This document shows positions 38,901-52,352 of a stretch of DNA of 64,000 nucleotides, piece by piece; the stretch's first letter is position 1; every line of letters begins with the position of its first letter. Source of the DNA: Campylorhamphus procurvoides (lineage: Eukaryota; Chordata; Aves; Passeriformes; Dendrocolaptidae); contig WBMV01007376.1 of NCBI GenBank assembly GCA_013396655.1, forward strand, positions 165,743 to 229,742, written 5' to 3'. Both the position numbers and the translations under genes were made by a program. The notes beneath the pieces were generated by a model. It ran no database searches and had not been told where the DNA came from. It was given only the letters and a program-made list of their open reading frames with translations.

Positions 38901-41900
38901 ACCTGTCTGCTGTAAAACTGTGAACTATCTTACGTACTCCAGAGCTCTGTCCCACTGGGTTTTTAACCAATGAGGGGGTGATGCCCTGGTTTTGGCTTGC
39001 ATTTGGGCTGCTACCCTTAGCCACAGGTCTTGTGTTGTGTGGTACTTTTCCTGTCTTGTCTCTGCTAACATTGGGTCATGCTTCCTACTAGAGTGGAGGG
39101 CAGTGACCAGGAGCCGCTTGCTTTTTGCTGCCTTGGGGGACAGGGACATGCCAAGTGCCAGGCAAGGGAGGGAGAAGGGGCAGAGGGGAGTGTGGGGCTA
39201 ACTCCTCATTATGTGGGCAGCACCCACTGCAGATTAATATCAGGAGCAATATATGCAAGTATACTCAGTTTTTCATTTGACTCCTAACATACCTCTCCTG
39301 TACCATCTCTTCTTTCCCCCAATATTGTATAAATTCTATGATTCCAGGACGGATAAAAACAATTGGAACATCAGTATTGTTTGCCTGTTCTCTAACACAA
39401 CCACTATAAACTCTTCTGAGTTATATTTACATCTATTTGCAGAGAACTATCCTGATTACTTTTTCATTGGTGCCTGACTCTGACACTTAGTGCCCATCAT
39501 GTGGGGGGTGTTGTGAAGTTCCTTCCCTTCCCTCCCCGAAACTGTGTTCGGAATTTGCGGTAAACAAAAATGCACTGTGAACACTTAGCATGGCAAAAGA
39601 TGCTCTGAGTTTGTACTAAGAACTGTGTTGGTGTCTGTTTTTAATTTCCATCTAGCCAATCATATTGATACACAAGATGTGTCATCATGTGAATAGTCAT
39701 TAAATTCAGTGCTAGGACACCTCATTGTGACAGAAAGAGAATTTTGAGCACAAAAATTTAAGTTGGTTAGGAAATTTATTTATTCATATTTATTTTAATT
39801 AAAGTGATATGAAATTCCTATTTTGAAAAAAAAAAACACAAAAAGCCCACAAAAAATCATTACCTACTAATGGGTTAAAAATAAACAGTAGCTTTCATAT
39901 TTAAGAAAAAAATAAAAGCAAATGAAACAGAGAGAAACGGTAATGACAGTTTTGAAGTATCCCATACCTGTTGTGACAGGAATAACAAATTAATTGGGAC
40001 TATAACGGATTCTTTGTAAAGGTGAAGTAAACACACTTGACTGTATATTTTTCACCATCAGTTAAGTCTCAATTGGTTCTAAAAATAAACAGAAGACATT
40101 GAACAGTTTTAATGGGTTTTGACACCTAGGTATTATGCTGTCACTCCAGTATAAATGAATCATAACTTTAGACTGCGCCAAGGAATTACTACACATTTGG
40201 AGAAAATTTATGGTGCACCGGGCTTTGAATCATGATGTGATATCAAAACTAAAGTCACAAGAGGAAAAAAGTCTGGCATAAATTATTTACCCAAGCCACA
40301 CATATCCATGCCAATGCAACAGGTATAGATTGCTGGGTTAGTTAGAAATGCCACTATAATTTCCAGGTGTTAACACCTCTCTGAGCAGCTGTTCTGGCAG
40401 AACTCCCAGGGAGCTGCATCCAGGGGGGAACTGAGCACAAATTCTGGGCAAACCACTGTGTCTGCCAGATGTTTGTTACTTCTCAGAATTCGACCTAATT
40501 AGGCGTTTACCAGTGAAGAGGCTAAAGGCTTCTGACTTCACAGTTGTATTAGGGTTAAATGTACTTATTTTAATATCTAACACAGGGCTTGCAGATGATT
40601 AATTTCTTCCTCTGGGCTCAGAGAAACCTCAAACTTTGCGTCTGAATATCTTCAAAGTGGCGGGTTGCAGGGTCCAAGCTAGTGGTGTAATTTGCTCTGC
40701 AGTCATAGATGAAAGAAAGCCTTAAAATATATAGACACACATACAATATTTGCTGAGTCTTTCTCATGTAATTTATTTGAAAACATGGTACTTTGTTCAG
40801 TTGCTTAAACAATGAGAGCAGGCTTTTATTAATTCTAAAGAAAATAGGTATAGACAGGTATTCCTCATTCATTCAACACAAGAATTCTTAGCAGGCCATA
40901 TTGTATCCAATGCACAGTTGCATAGTTTTTGTTTTTATAAGTCCTTATCACAATTCTTCTGTTTCTAAAAATGGCTTTTTTCAATACACAGGTAGGTGGT
41001 TGTAAATATTCAATCTACAGTACTTTTACAGCTTTCTTAACAGTTTTTCTTGTTTTTGAAGGTCTTCTGAACTCACTTTTTCCTAGCATTTTGGTTTTTT
41101 CAGAGGTTATAAAATACTACAAAGATGATATCTAATTTTTAAGACTCTACTAAGCAAAAAGGAGCAAATCTTAATAAGATTACAAACTGACAGAAGTGGT
41201 TTTATCCAGAAATCCATAGTGTATCGGTTTATAAAGCTACCTCACATTACGTCTGTAATGTTTTACAAAAGTGGATTGATTCTGTGCTTTTGACCTACTG
41301 GGAGACTAATCATTCCTTTAATGACTTTGGTAATCTTCCCTTCAAGCAGTGGTGGATGTTGAACTTACTGCTGGTGGTCTTAAGGCTCGAGGTCAAACCC
41401 CCAAGCGATATAAATGCTCGGTTCCTCATGGAGACAAACCTGCCAGTCCTGCCTGACTGCCCTTCTCTTTTGGACTCAGGTTTGTTTTCCACGTTCCATC
41501 CAGACACTGCCCCTGTGTGATCCTGGTGCCACAGAGTGCATGGGCATCCACTGCCTTGCTTCCCAGCGGTTCTCCTGTGGAGCCAAGAAACTTCTAAGAT
41601 CTGTCATATGCCTGTAACTGAACAAACTGTCCTCCCTCTGCTGCTGCCACTGCTCCTTGCTGCATTATTAATCTGGTAGAAGAGACCAGGGTGACATTTG
41701 AAAGCAACTTTTTATCAACTTTTATTAACCAGGTTAGTGCTGATGGGTTGTCACCAGGAGGAGAGCTATGCAAACTGAAGTGGGTGGGGAAGGAAATGGA
41801 GAAAGAGAAGACAGTTGGATTTGTTCCCTGGAAAACAGAATAAGGAAGAAGCATCCAATATTAAAAAGTATCAGATTCCTCCCCCCCACTTCCAATTTGG

Positions 41901-43439
41901 TGCAAGTTATTCTTTCTTACTTTGCCTGATACAGTAATTCAAAGTAATTTTTAAAAAGGGAAAAGCCACTTCCCTCTCCCCAGGGGCAGTATAAGGGTGC
42001 AGCCTGGCCTGTGCTACAGAGGAACGGTACCATTGGTGTTGTGCCCCAAATTCATTTCAGTGCCCTACTTCATGCGCTGACCCTGCCCATTTTCTCTTAA
42101 AGAGTCCAGACAGCTGATCCCTGTCACCTGTTCCCCATCAGTCACTAACCCCTTTGTATGATCTTCAGGAGGGGTAAGGAAGTTGTCCCATAATGTGTTC
42201 CCTGTGAGAGATGGTGATGCTGGTCAGGGTGCGTTCACCTCCTACTCCAGCCTGTCCAGAGACATCCGAACAGAAAACTTACAATGTTCAGTCTTCTGTA
42301 AGTATGTTTTTAACATGCCTACCATGGTCTAGTAGATAATTTCAAAATGTGCATCAGGTGTAATGAACTGGTGAATAAACACTTTTATGATATCCATCTC
42401 TTTCTCCCAGAACTGCTACCAAAGCTTTGCCAAGCAGCGGTAGCTGCACACAGCTCTCCCTTGGGGTCTTCAAGGATGGAAAGTCTCAGCTAATCAGAAA
42501 TATGCACATGTATCTAAAATATCCAATGTCACAATCTGGGTCATTATGGCAGAAACTGCATCCTGCCGTGAGTGCAGTCTCCTCCTCCCTGGTGGCAGCT
42601 GGTGTGTGAAAAGCATTTGGAGAAAAACAGGGAGAGGATGTTTACTGTGTGCATACCAGGTTTTAATGCTTCCTCAGTCTGCTAAAGGGAATCTTTTGGG
42701 GCAGTCTAAGTAGTGGGAGGTTTATGCTGAGCATCCTGAACTGGAGCGTTGGCAGGAGTGTTGTAAAATTTCCCCAGTTTATCTGGTGCTTACAGTACCC
42801 ATCTTGAAGGAGATGCTGCATAGCAGGTATTGGCATACAAAGATTTCTTTACTTGGGTTGTGAGCAAAAGTACTGGTACCTGAGAATCTTCAAGTACATT
42901 CATTTTTATAGCTTGCCCAAGCAGCATGAAATGAAAAGGTAGAAGATACACAAAATATCAGGACATATTTCCCCATTTGCTTGTCTCTAACATGTGTATA
43001 TTACCTTTTTAATTATTGAAAAAAGTTCGCTTTCAGTTTATAATACTTAAATTTTCATCTCATTGTCTCTTAGTTCTCCTGAAATTATGCTAATTATGAT
43101 ACCAATTTATAAATATATTAATTTTATGAAGGTTTTAATGTTTATTTCCCCAAAGCTTTCCCACAGCACCATTACTTGGAAGGTACTAATGTTACATTTT
43201 TCTCACTTTAAGTTTATTGGCAGTGTGGCATAATTTCTTTTTTCATAGAGTACATTGCCTAAGCATTATCAATTAATTTTGTATGGATATCCTAGTTTTA
43301 CAGGCAGATTTTTTCTGGTAATAGAGATAAACTGTTAAGATATTTATCTTATGGGCTTTTTCCTTAAAGGGACTATTCTAAAATTTTCCTTCTTCTGTTC
43401 TGCAAACTCTAAGGTATTTTGTTTTCATAAATTATGAAA
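35961..43439. other. Long unique non-coding stretch, no gene seen
   Basis: About 7.5 kb without a supported gene. Homopolymer-rich spots occur at 38711-38726 and 39826-39845. A GC-raised part at 38930-39230 has overlapping open frames on both strands (38833-39024, 38925-39149, 38992-39201, 39078-39287), and one at 41350-41700 behaves the same way. Neither shows a recognisable domain. The minus frame at 38833-39024 has a few residues reminiscent of a reverse-transcriptase motif, but too few to call. The rest is AT-rich single-copy-looking DNA. Confidence 0.55.
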
Positions 43440-43640
43440 GGAAAATGTCACAAGCTATCACTGTTTCTGTGCTCTGCCTTTGCTGACAGCTGTATGATGC
43501 TCATTCAGTGCAGCAGATTGGGAGCTGAAAGTTTCATCAATAAATATGACTCTGATGGCTTCATGTCAACGGTCAAGGTAATGGCCTTTTATTATCCTGG
43601 AAACACACTTCCACAAGCAGGGTGTATTTTTTTTCTTAAA
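43440..43640. promoter_or_regulatory. Candidate conserved non-coding block
   Basis: A non-repetitive stretch of balanced composition is set in very AT-rich DNA (42950-44700). It includes words such as TGACAGCTG (TALE/bHLH-type, about 43484-43492) and ATCAATAAATATGAC (HOX/PBX-like). A 71-codon plus frame (43434-43649) crosses it but ends in a low-complexity tail and has no recognised domain. A small exon cannot be fully excluded, since GTCAAGGTAATG around 43576 resembles a splice donor. Confidence 0.25.
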
Positions 43641-44749
43641 TTCTTCTGAGGAGACATTTTTTTTTTCTTTTTGCATACGGTTTAGTCATTGGGTTTTTTA
43701 AAGTGATATATAAAGCATTTTAATTAAGGATAATTTATGAATTTTTTTATTCATTAATTATGGTATGCTGAAGAAAAAAGAAAGATACAACATTGAATTG
43801 TCTTATTGCAACCTTTTTGATGATTGCAGTAGTATTTTAGAGTATTTTGAAATCTATAAAAATAGAAAGGAAAACATGCAACTGACCTATTTGAAAAAGT
43901 ACAAAGTGCAGCACTGAGAGATTTGCAGTGTTAAAAATCAGACACACAGCTTAATTCTGTGCTATTGGGATGAACCATAATTTTGTGTTTCATTGATTTT
44001 TTTTATTATTATTATTGTTAAAAATATTAATTTTTAAATGGAATTTTCCAGTCCATTGTACTACTGAAGAAAATTACTGTAACACATGTAGATACTGCCA
44101 GTAGAATGCATTCACTTGAGAAAGAAATGAGCATTATAGTATTTCAAGTTTTTATTGCTGTTTTGCATATTAAATACTTTCTAATATTTAAAATGTTTTT
44201 GCAAGTTTCAAGTTTTTTTAGAGCTTTCTGAAGTGGTCTATTAAATGTATTTATTGTTGATTAAGTAAGTATTTGATAACAAACATAGATTTCTTTATCT
44301 AGTTTGTTAGTGGATACTCAATAGTTGGTCCTCAAATAGAAACTTGTTAATAAAAATCTAGGGAGAAAAGATATCTATCTCTAAAAAAAATATTTCTCAT
44401 TCAATGATTGTACTACAGTTTCGTATTTAATCCAAGAGTTTTAACATAGATTTGTAAGATTTTTATAATATCTAAGTGGTTTTAATGTGTACATGATTAT
44501 CTGATTTGCACAAGTTTCCCCTTAAAATATATACTCCATAAGACAGGGAAAACAAGCAAATTTCAATGAATTCGAGCATATCTGGAAGAACTGACAGCTG
44601 CCAGTAGGTTAACATACTATTGAGATTACTATTGGAGACATTGCTTTGGCCCTAATAATGAAAAATGTGACCCCTTTTCATATTAAAAATGAGTTTGAGT
44701 TTCCTTTTTTAACTTTTCTATACAGGGTTTTAGCTTATATATGTGTTAA
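43641..44749. other. Very AT-rich non-coding sequence
   Basis: Dominated by A and T with short runs such as T-tracts at 43659-43672 and a (TTA)n-like word at 44003-44018. No open frame of 60 codons or more lies within it, and no gene or repeat family is recognised. Confidence 0.6.
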
Positions 44750-45110
44750 AGCATTTGGAGGCTTGCTTTAATAGAAAGAATATTAAAATCAAGCTGGAAC
44801 TCTTTCCAGATATTTAAGGAATAAAATAATCTGTACAACATCCATGAAAACAGGTTGATTTTTATCCTGTGTCTTAGCCTCATCTGGGAGAAGAGTAGTT
44901 CCTTTGGTATACTTTGCATCTGGTGTGTCCTGCTTTTTCTAAAATAGTATTTTAAACTGTGGTACCCAACTGGTGCTGATAAAATAAGACATCCCAAATG
45001 CTCCAGGTGTGAGGTATGGTCCCATTGTTCCTGTTGAAGTCGTGGCCACCAAGCCCTCTCGACAGAGGGGATGCTCTGCTTGTGAAGGTCCTGGCAACTC
45101 CAGCAAAGCT
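44750..45110 (-). mobile_element. Possible highly degraded CR1-like fragment
   Basis: Read on the minus strand, phrases resembling the end of CR1 ORF2 can be made out. One is a cacacctggagcatttg-type phrase (about 44994-45011). After an interruption comes agttgggtaccacagttta (about 44953-44971), then a ggaaagagttccagc-type phrase (about 44795-44809). In intact CR1 these correspond to a conserved stretch late in the reverse-transcriptase ORF. The match is patchy, with an apparent insertion between the first two phrases, and the ends are not defined. Chance resemblance is possible. Confidence 0.3.
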
Positions 45111-47220
45111 GATGGATCACCTTGTGTCTGCCAAGTTATACCACAGGTATGTAGTTCTCTGGCAGTAGCACGAACCGTAATCCTCCATGAAGAATGTGAA
45201 GCACTAACTAAAAGTTTTGTTACAAGCAAGGTGCTTCCTCTGGTCACTTGTGTGAATTGATGGGGACAGCTAAGGTGGGGAAGAGGACCAAAATTAGATG
45301 ATGTGGCCCTGAATTGCTGCAGAGACTTGTCCTTGTTTTGGCAATGCAGGATCAGGCTTCCTTCTCCTCTGCCAGTGGTAGAACTGAAAACTTAAAATTC
45401 CAATCCTTGCATGCTAGACTGCTTCAAAAAAGTAGAGATATGAAGCAAATAAAGCAACATTTTACCAAAAGTTCATTCATCAAAAAGCTGCATATTTTGA
45501 AAAGGGTAAAAGTACTACTAGACCCATCAGGGATAAGTAAAGGCTATATACTATAGATTATTTTAATCCCCTTGCTAGATATAAAAGGGATAATTACATA
45601 TTTGTGGTTGAAGCCATGTGGTGGAAAAATCAATACAACTTTTTTGTATGACACTTCATTAGTGTGAAAAATTTTAAAAGCTGAAAAGAACTGCCTTGCA
45701 ATTAAATGCCTCTGCTATTTCAGATTCAGTAATGGGTTTGTATTATTATCTAGTTTATTTGAAATAGTGGTTGCACTATAGCAGTAATTGGAAAACATTG
45801 ATTATGCACTTGTATATAGAAAACCTGGCAAATCATTACAGGGCATAGCAACAGTTAGTTAGCCTTACTAATGAAGCACTAATTGCTGTAAGTAGGTTAA
45901 CATGTTAGTGAAACTACAGGGAGATAGAGCTTTGAAATCTTTTATCTGTTCAGTGTTATGTATTTTTTTAAAACCTTATTTTAAGAAATCTCAGTTTGCA
46001 AACACAAACCACAAGACTCTCTTGATGCTATATTTGGAATAATTTTGGAGATTGGGTTTGTGTGGTTTTTTTTTCATTTGGATAGAAAGTCTAGTACACT
46101 TTAGTCATATTTATGCTACTCCAATCAGCACGGTCACTTTAATGTATGTAAATGGCTAACTGGAGTGAAAGGCCGGTTGGCTCGATTGATTTCCTTATTC
46201 TAATACAATTATGTCATCTATGCTATATGCTTATTGAGCTTTTTTTTTAATTAGACTGTTCTATGTTTGAGGTGGTAGCTAAACTGCTATAATATGACCA
46301 TTTGGGGTACAGTTTTTTTTCAAAAGATCTTCACTCTGAAAACCTTCAGAATACAAACATCCAGTACAATGTTTTAGAAATAGAATTGGACTATTTTATC
46401 ATATTACAGCTCTTGACTTAAGAAAGACATATTACAATTTCTTCAATTGATTACAAATACATTATCACATTTTGCAAGCTTTTGAATCAGAGTAAGCCAA
46501 ACATCACTGCTGTAACCAGTATCTGCTTAAAAACAGATGTGGCCTAATGAACATTAGAGGGATGAAATCCTGACCCATCCCGAAAGCCAGAGCACTTACT
46601 GGACCTCCTCCTCACAGCACTGCTTTCCAGGAGAGGCTCACATGGCAGCTCTCCTACATGGTATGGTGCTGTCTAACTGCAGAGCAGGGGAGTGACTGCC
46701 CCACTGCCCTTCCACTGGTGTCCCCCAGACACTTCCTCAGGAAGGTGAGTGCGGAGTTTGGCTGAATGTGGCAGGTTGCAGAAGCCTCTGCAGCATTTCT
46801 TCTGCCTGCCACTCTCCCACCATATGGCACAGCAGCTCCATTGCATTTTTATACTGCTTGGCTGCAAAAGTGCAGGGCCAGGATTTCCTTGTTTTAAATA
46901 GGTGTTAAATTCTCTCTCAGATTCACAGGAATAAAGCATGACCCCCTAAGAAGTTGCATAATGATCCTGACTTACAGAACATCTTGGAACAATTCTTACA
47001 TTGAAAAGTAAATGAATAACAACACAAAAAGTTTACTAACCAAGTGTTAGAAAATGCTAGTTGTGATTCTTACCGCATTCCAATTTTTTAGAAATAAGTG
47101 TGTGTGGTTTTTCAAAAGATTTTAAAGGGTAGGAGGGTTGTTTTAAAGGGAAAACTGCCTCCAGTTGAGAGCTACCCTCAACTAGTTCTGCTTTGACTCA
47201 GCTTACTTAACAATATTATA
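45111..47220. other. Unique AT-rich non-coding sequence
   Basis: No gene or repeat family is recognised. The short block at about 46120-46200 retains CpGs (gcacggtc, aggccggttggctcgattg) and is less AT-rich than its neighbours. Open frames at 45009-45260, 45314-45556 and 46673-46939 (minus) have no recognisable content. Confidence 0.6.
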
Positions 47221-47228
47221 CCCCTCTG

Positions 47229-47274
47229 TTCATAATAATGAGCTGTTTTGTGCAAAGCAGCTCATTATTATGAA
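47229..47274. repeat. 46-bp near-perfect palindrome (17-bp perfect arms)
   Basis: TTCATAATAATGAGCTG (47229-47245) and its exact reverse complement (47258-47274) flank a 12-base centre, TTTTGTGCAAAG. That centre can itself pair (TTTG with CAAA) apart from one G-T wobble, leaving a tiny loop. Outside the arms, two wobble pairs and a CCC/GGG match (about 47222-47224 with 47280-47282) could lengthen the stem to a roughly 60-base hairpin. A perfect 17-base arm is not expected by chance in a window this size. Possibilities are a miRNA-like hairpin (short for one), a symmetric homeodomain-rich binding site (TAATGA twice in mirror form), or a tiny inverted-repeat element. No target-site duplication is evident. 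Confidence 0.9.
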
Positions 47275-47283
47275 TGTAAGGGC

Positions 47284-50200
47284 ATGTTTGGACTAGTAAA
47301 GCAAATCATAAAAATTGCTGCCCATGTCACGTTTTTCCTTTGTCAATAAAAGATTTTCCTCAGGGTTAGAAACAATTATTGACCAGAAAAAATTTCAAGT
47401 TCTGTTTGGAAATTTTATCCGATGATTCTGGAAGTAGGGAAGTGAAGTTACGAAACTAAAAGTATGTCTGGTGAATATTATCTGCAAGGTCTTTTATGTT
47501 AAGGAAATCATGACATCTGCCAATCTTTCAAATTCCAAAGGGTAAAGAATGAGGTCTGTTAGGCTGTCATCTAACATGACAGGCTTAATGTAAAGTTTAT
47601 AACAGAAAAAGGGCAATCTTATTGTGGTTTATTCAGTTTTATGTTGCTTGTTCAGTAGAAAAGCTCGTTTTTTATCTAATTTATAGCATTTGAAATACCA
47701 AACAGATTTTTTACATATCTCCTGAGCTCAGAGCTCTTCTTGACTACCCCTTAGTCATTCCTTTAGGGAGCAGTCTTAAATCCTTCCAATTTAGCATCTA
47801 TGTGAGACCAGACAATTGTTTTACTTGAGCATATCCTTCAGTTGTTATAGAGCTGTTTCTAACTCCAAACATTTTAGTTTAATTACTGCTTAGAATATTT
47901 GCTATATTTTTATCTAGGTTGCTTCTCGCTTGAGTCCATTGGGCTGAAGAAAGAATTACTCCCCATGCTGTTCTGTAGCCTTTCTTGTTCAGATCTGTAA
48001 TTGGCCCTGTGTTTTTGACTTTTTGCTAATAAGCAGCTTACTTGCTCTCCCACTAGACTCAACCCACCACTTTTGTTTCATGAATTTTACAAAGGATTTT
48101 AATAGATGCTTTAGGCTATGCAAAATGTTATATGAAGGAAAGCATTAATGCTCTAGCCTTGACACAAAGGATGTGTGAATGGCTGCTTATCATTACCGTC
48201 AGGTATCAGAATTTTCATTAGGAGTTCTGGAGGACAAAAGGGGAAAAAGTGTAGCTATATGAAAGAATATTAACCTATACTGTGTAACCAACCACAATTG
48301 CTTAGCATTTTACATTAACTCTCTTCAGACACTGGCTCTCATTATTTTTACACATACATAATAACTGCTTATTATAGTGGTACAGTTCACACTGATATAT
48401 TGTAGATAAGGTTGTGTCAGCACTTCCATTATAAACCCTATTTTCAGAGGTTTAAAAGGCAGCTGTAAAAATTTACTCCAGACAGAAGATTAGTTTTCCA
48501 GGTTTCTGCCTCAAGCAATTTTTTTTAAACCAATTAAAAACAATTGGCTGTTTTTTAAGCTACAGAAGTAAACAAAACAAATTAAGAGGTTTAAAGCACT
48601 TTTTTGCACTTCTGTAGCTCACAAACCTTTATTAAAAAGAGAAAAAAGAAATTTAGAAAGCAATCTGTTAATGTTATACTAGCCAGTAATGTTGCACAAA
48701 TGAAATATACACTAGGCATTACAACAGAGAGTTGTAAACGAGGATACTACAGCTTAAAATTCACTATTGAGTGCAGGAGATGATTCCTAACAAAAGAATT
48801 TTTATTTTTTGCTCTAGAATATAAGCCTGGTCCTTGCTGTCACCAAACATAGATCTAATTTTTCTGGTGTGCTCACTCCTCCAGAGGCTGAAAAGAATAA
48901 TTTCCCATTAGGCATCTCCTTGGGCTCACTGGGAAACCAAGGTGTGATTTTGCAATCACATACATGGCAACAGCCAACCCATTCACTGTGGTGCTGGGGA
49001 TCTCTTCTCAAACCTTTCCACCCCTAGAGGAAGATAATGGTCAGAAAGTGGTAGTGGTTGAGAATTTCTAGAAATGGGGTGAGAAGCTTCCTATTTGTGC
49101 TTGTGGCCGAGCCTGGCACTGCCATCTTTGCAGACAGTGGAGGTCGACTCCCTTCCCACTTAGCATTGCGTGGCTACCTATGGAGGCAGCCCTGCTGGTG
49201 AATGGCTCTGCAGGGAGAGGCTTACACGTCAGTCTCCAGTGAATCACAGCTTCAGTCAGTATGTAACACTGGCACTTTTCACCAACCGTCATGAGTACAC
49301 ACAGCCTCTTGTGCTGCAGAGTGGCCAAAAAGTTCCCTGAAAGTTCCTGAGCAGAGGAGATGTGTCTCAAGTTGCATTTGAGGGCTTGTCATACATCATA
49401 AGGTGTGATAGCTTCTCTCCTTGCATCTGAAAGGGGAAGGCATGACTGTCATTTGCAGTGCTCTTTCCTTGAGTTAGTTAATTCTGTGAATAATGTCTGG
49501 GTGCCATGCATGGTGGATGGAGAATCACTGTTGGATTTTGCTCTGTAACTGTACCTGGCAGTGAGAGAGAAAAATAACAGCACACCCATGGTTATGGAGG
49601 TTACTTGGGAGGTACCCAAATTAGTCAGCTTGATGTCCCAGCATTTCAGCCCATCTGTTCAAACAGGGATTTACCCACTACTGTGAATTGTGCCTTACTA
49701 TCTACTGGGTAATATTATGCATTAATTTTTGCAAATAGATTTAGGTATGACATTTCTGACAGTTGTTCAGCTGAAATGGATTAATAATGCATTTTTATGA
49801 CCCTCTTTTCACTTAAAAATATATTACAGTGCAATGTTTTGAGAGAGTCTCTAGTGGAAATATTTTAAATGTATTTAAATAAAGTTGGCTCATTTGGGAT
49901 AGACATCAGCAAACTAAAAAAACACCCCATATACATTCTTGAAGCCTTGTCACTAATTTGGAGATACTTGCTATCTGATTTCACAAGGGAATGTCATGTG
50001 CCAGAAATGTGGCTGGGAAATGCCAGTGCTCTGTCTTTTACCATAAGAACAAAGGACCAAATCCTGAAGTTTTTCCTATATATTGGATCAGTTTGCAATA
50101 TGGCAAGGTCTGCTTCACAGAACTGAGTAAAGTGGCTGGAACTCAGGAAAAAGTATCAAGGCACCTGGCACAATGCCAGGTTTTGGAAATTAAAGCATGG

Positions 50201-52352
50201 CAGTTATGTATTTTGAGGGAGCAGTTCGTACAAATTGGAAAAACGTGTGTGACAAGCACAACAAAACCCTGTATTTGCTTGCTTAACTTTTTTGTTATGT
50301 GGTAGTGTTAACCCAGAAATCAGTCTGTTAATGACAACAGCTTAGTAAGATATTGAACTTCTGACCTTATTGGCTTCCATTAGTTCCCCTCCACGCAAAT
50401 ATTCTGCCATTAAGTTCCACGTAGGTAATTACCGGTATTCTAGTTTTTGCCACGGTACCTGCATACAGAGCAATGCCCACCCAGAAAATGGCTGCCATAG
50501 GGCACGTTTGCACTGTCTGGTCCAGGACTGCAGCAGCTGCTTCAGGCTGCCTTGCACGGAGGTTGTTGCACTGACACGCTCCTGGAGATGCTGGTGTCTG
50601 GATGATTCAGCTTGTGGTTCCACACAGAAAACCATTGCTGCCTGCCTCTCTCAACAGCAAAGTTAGATGAGGTGTGGAGTATCCATAATCACATCTGTTT
50701 GCCTTGCAATGCAATAGCTGCACAAGCATGAAGTGTAACAAGAAAGAAAACACAGAAAAGGTAGCAAAGTTCATGTTTCATAATGTGGTTTCTATCTAAA
50801 CAAAAATTCAAATTTAATTCTAAATTTGAAGGAGTCTTGTTTATGGAGGAGCTAATAGTATCTCTGTAAAGTTCATTAGTTATAAGCCATCTTATGTTTT
50901 AGATTTGCATCTTATGACAAAGAAGTTAGTTGTGTTTGCAACCTTACAGAAGAATTGCAAATTAAAAATCGAAACAAAAGACCAGGCAGGTTTCATATGG
51001 GCCCAAGAATTCTTGTTGTGTTCCAATTCTCTTATCTTTCCTGAAAAAGCTGTTTTGGTATATGGTTATTCAGCTTCTAATGAAGATAAGATATATCTCA
51101 TTAATTTTTGTGGGCAATACACCCAAGTGTACTGAAATTGTGAAAACCCAAAGAATGAGTGTTTTGTCAGGAAGCAGTAGAGAGATCACTCAGTTGAATT
51201 CACATGGTGACTATTGAAAATGCAGCTACACAGAGCCAGCGGGGAACTCCAAGCCTGCTGTATGTATGGGACTGAACAAAGTGGTTTGGGAATAACAACG
51301 GAGTAGGGAAGAATGAAATCCATCTCTTCAAACTTCCCAAGCCAATCATTCAGGTTTCTGTGAGGAGTGTGGTATGCCCTTGCAGGTTTCCCTGAGTACT
51401 TAACGTATTACAGATATGTGACTTGTTGGATTTTAGTGCAAGAGCTACACTTAGTACAAAATGGAACAGACACTGTTTATTGTACTCTGGATAATCTTCA
51501 GTCTATGCATGCTAAGATATAGGTTGCCCCATGATATTTACTGTTAACGATGAATGCTACATTTCCTCCACTGCATGGAACTGTTTCCACAAGAACTGTA
51601 TATGATGAGATAAAATTATAGTGGCTGAGTTTATATGACAGGTTGCAATTATCTTGAAACAAATAACAAAATTTTAAAAATATTGTTGAAGTGGACTGTC
51701 TTTTTTTTTTACAGAGAAATTAAAATTTTAAAAGGTGAAGTACCAATTTTGGCCAACTTTGTCTGTGTGCTATCTTTGATCACAGGGGTCACTCTTAGTA
51801 AAGTGTTCTTCACTTTTCGATAAGCTTACAAAGGCGTTATTCAGGATAGGTATTTCTCTTTGCAATCCAAGCAGAAAGGGTAAAAACAGTCTTTGGGTCA
51901 GTCTGTTTGGCTGAGATCAACTATAGGCAGAATATACGTGATTTACCGTGCTGAGCCATGGTTAGAATGGAGCTCCAAGATATACCCTTTGGGTTGCATA
52001 ACGGCAAGGGAATAAGTTCAACCAGTTTGATTTCAACTATGTTCCTCTGCTGCAGGCCGTGTTAGCTCTTTGCCTCTGTTTCCCTTGTACAAGAAAAGAC
52101 CGTGAGACTGTTAGGCTGCCCAAGGTCGGGAAGCCTGCAAATGTGCACCTGCAGCATGAAAACAAGACCATAAAACAAGGGAGTTTGGACAGCATGACTC
52201 CTCCAGTGGACACAAGAATGTACAGAGATAATAGAAGCAGCCTTCTGTTACTGGGAAAGAGGTCTGAGAACTAGGATGTTTGAATTGTTTAGACTTATAG
52301 CATACTTTTAGGATCTGATTACCTATGCACGAAAAGGTATATGTGTGGAACA
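47284..52352. other. Unique non-coding sequence, no gene seen
   Basis: About 5 kb with no recognised gene or repeat family. A mixed-composition part at 49080-49400 and one at 50360-50660 are open in several frames on both strands (for example 49068-49370 minus, 50370-50666 plus, 50429-50635 minus). The translations are cysteine-rich or otherwise unfamiliar, with no domain. Elsewhere the sequence is AT-rich. Confidence 0.55.

Noticed and set aside
38833..39024. Minus-strand frame with a few residues resembling a reverse-transcriptase motif
   Set aside because: Only about seven residues near the end resemble the motif, followed at once by a stop. The neighbouring conserved blocks of a retroviral polymerase are not visible, so it is most likely coincidence. 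A translated search against avian ERVL polymerases would settle it.
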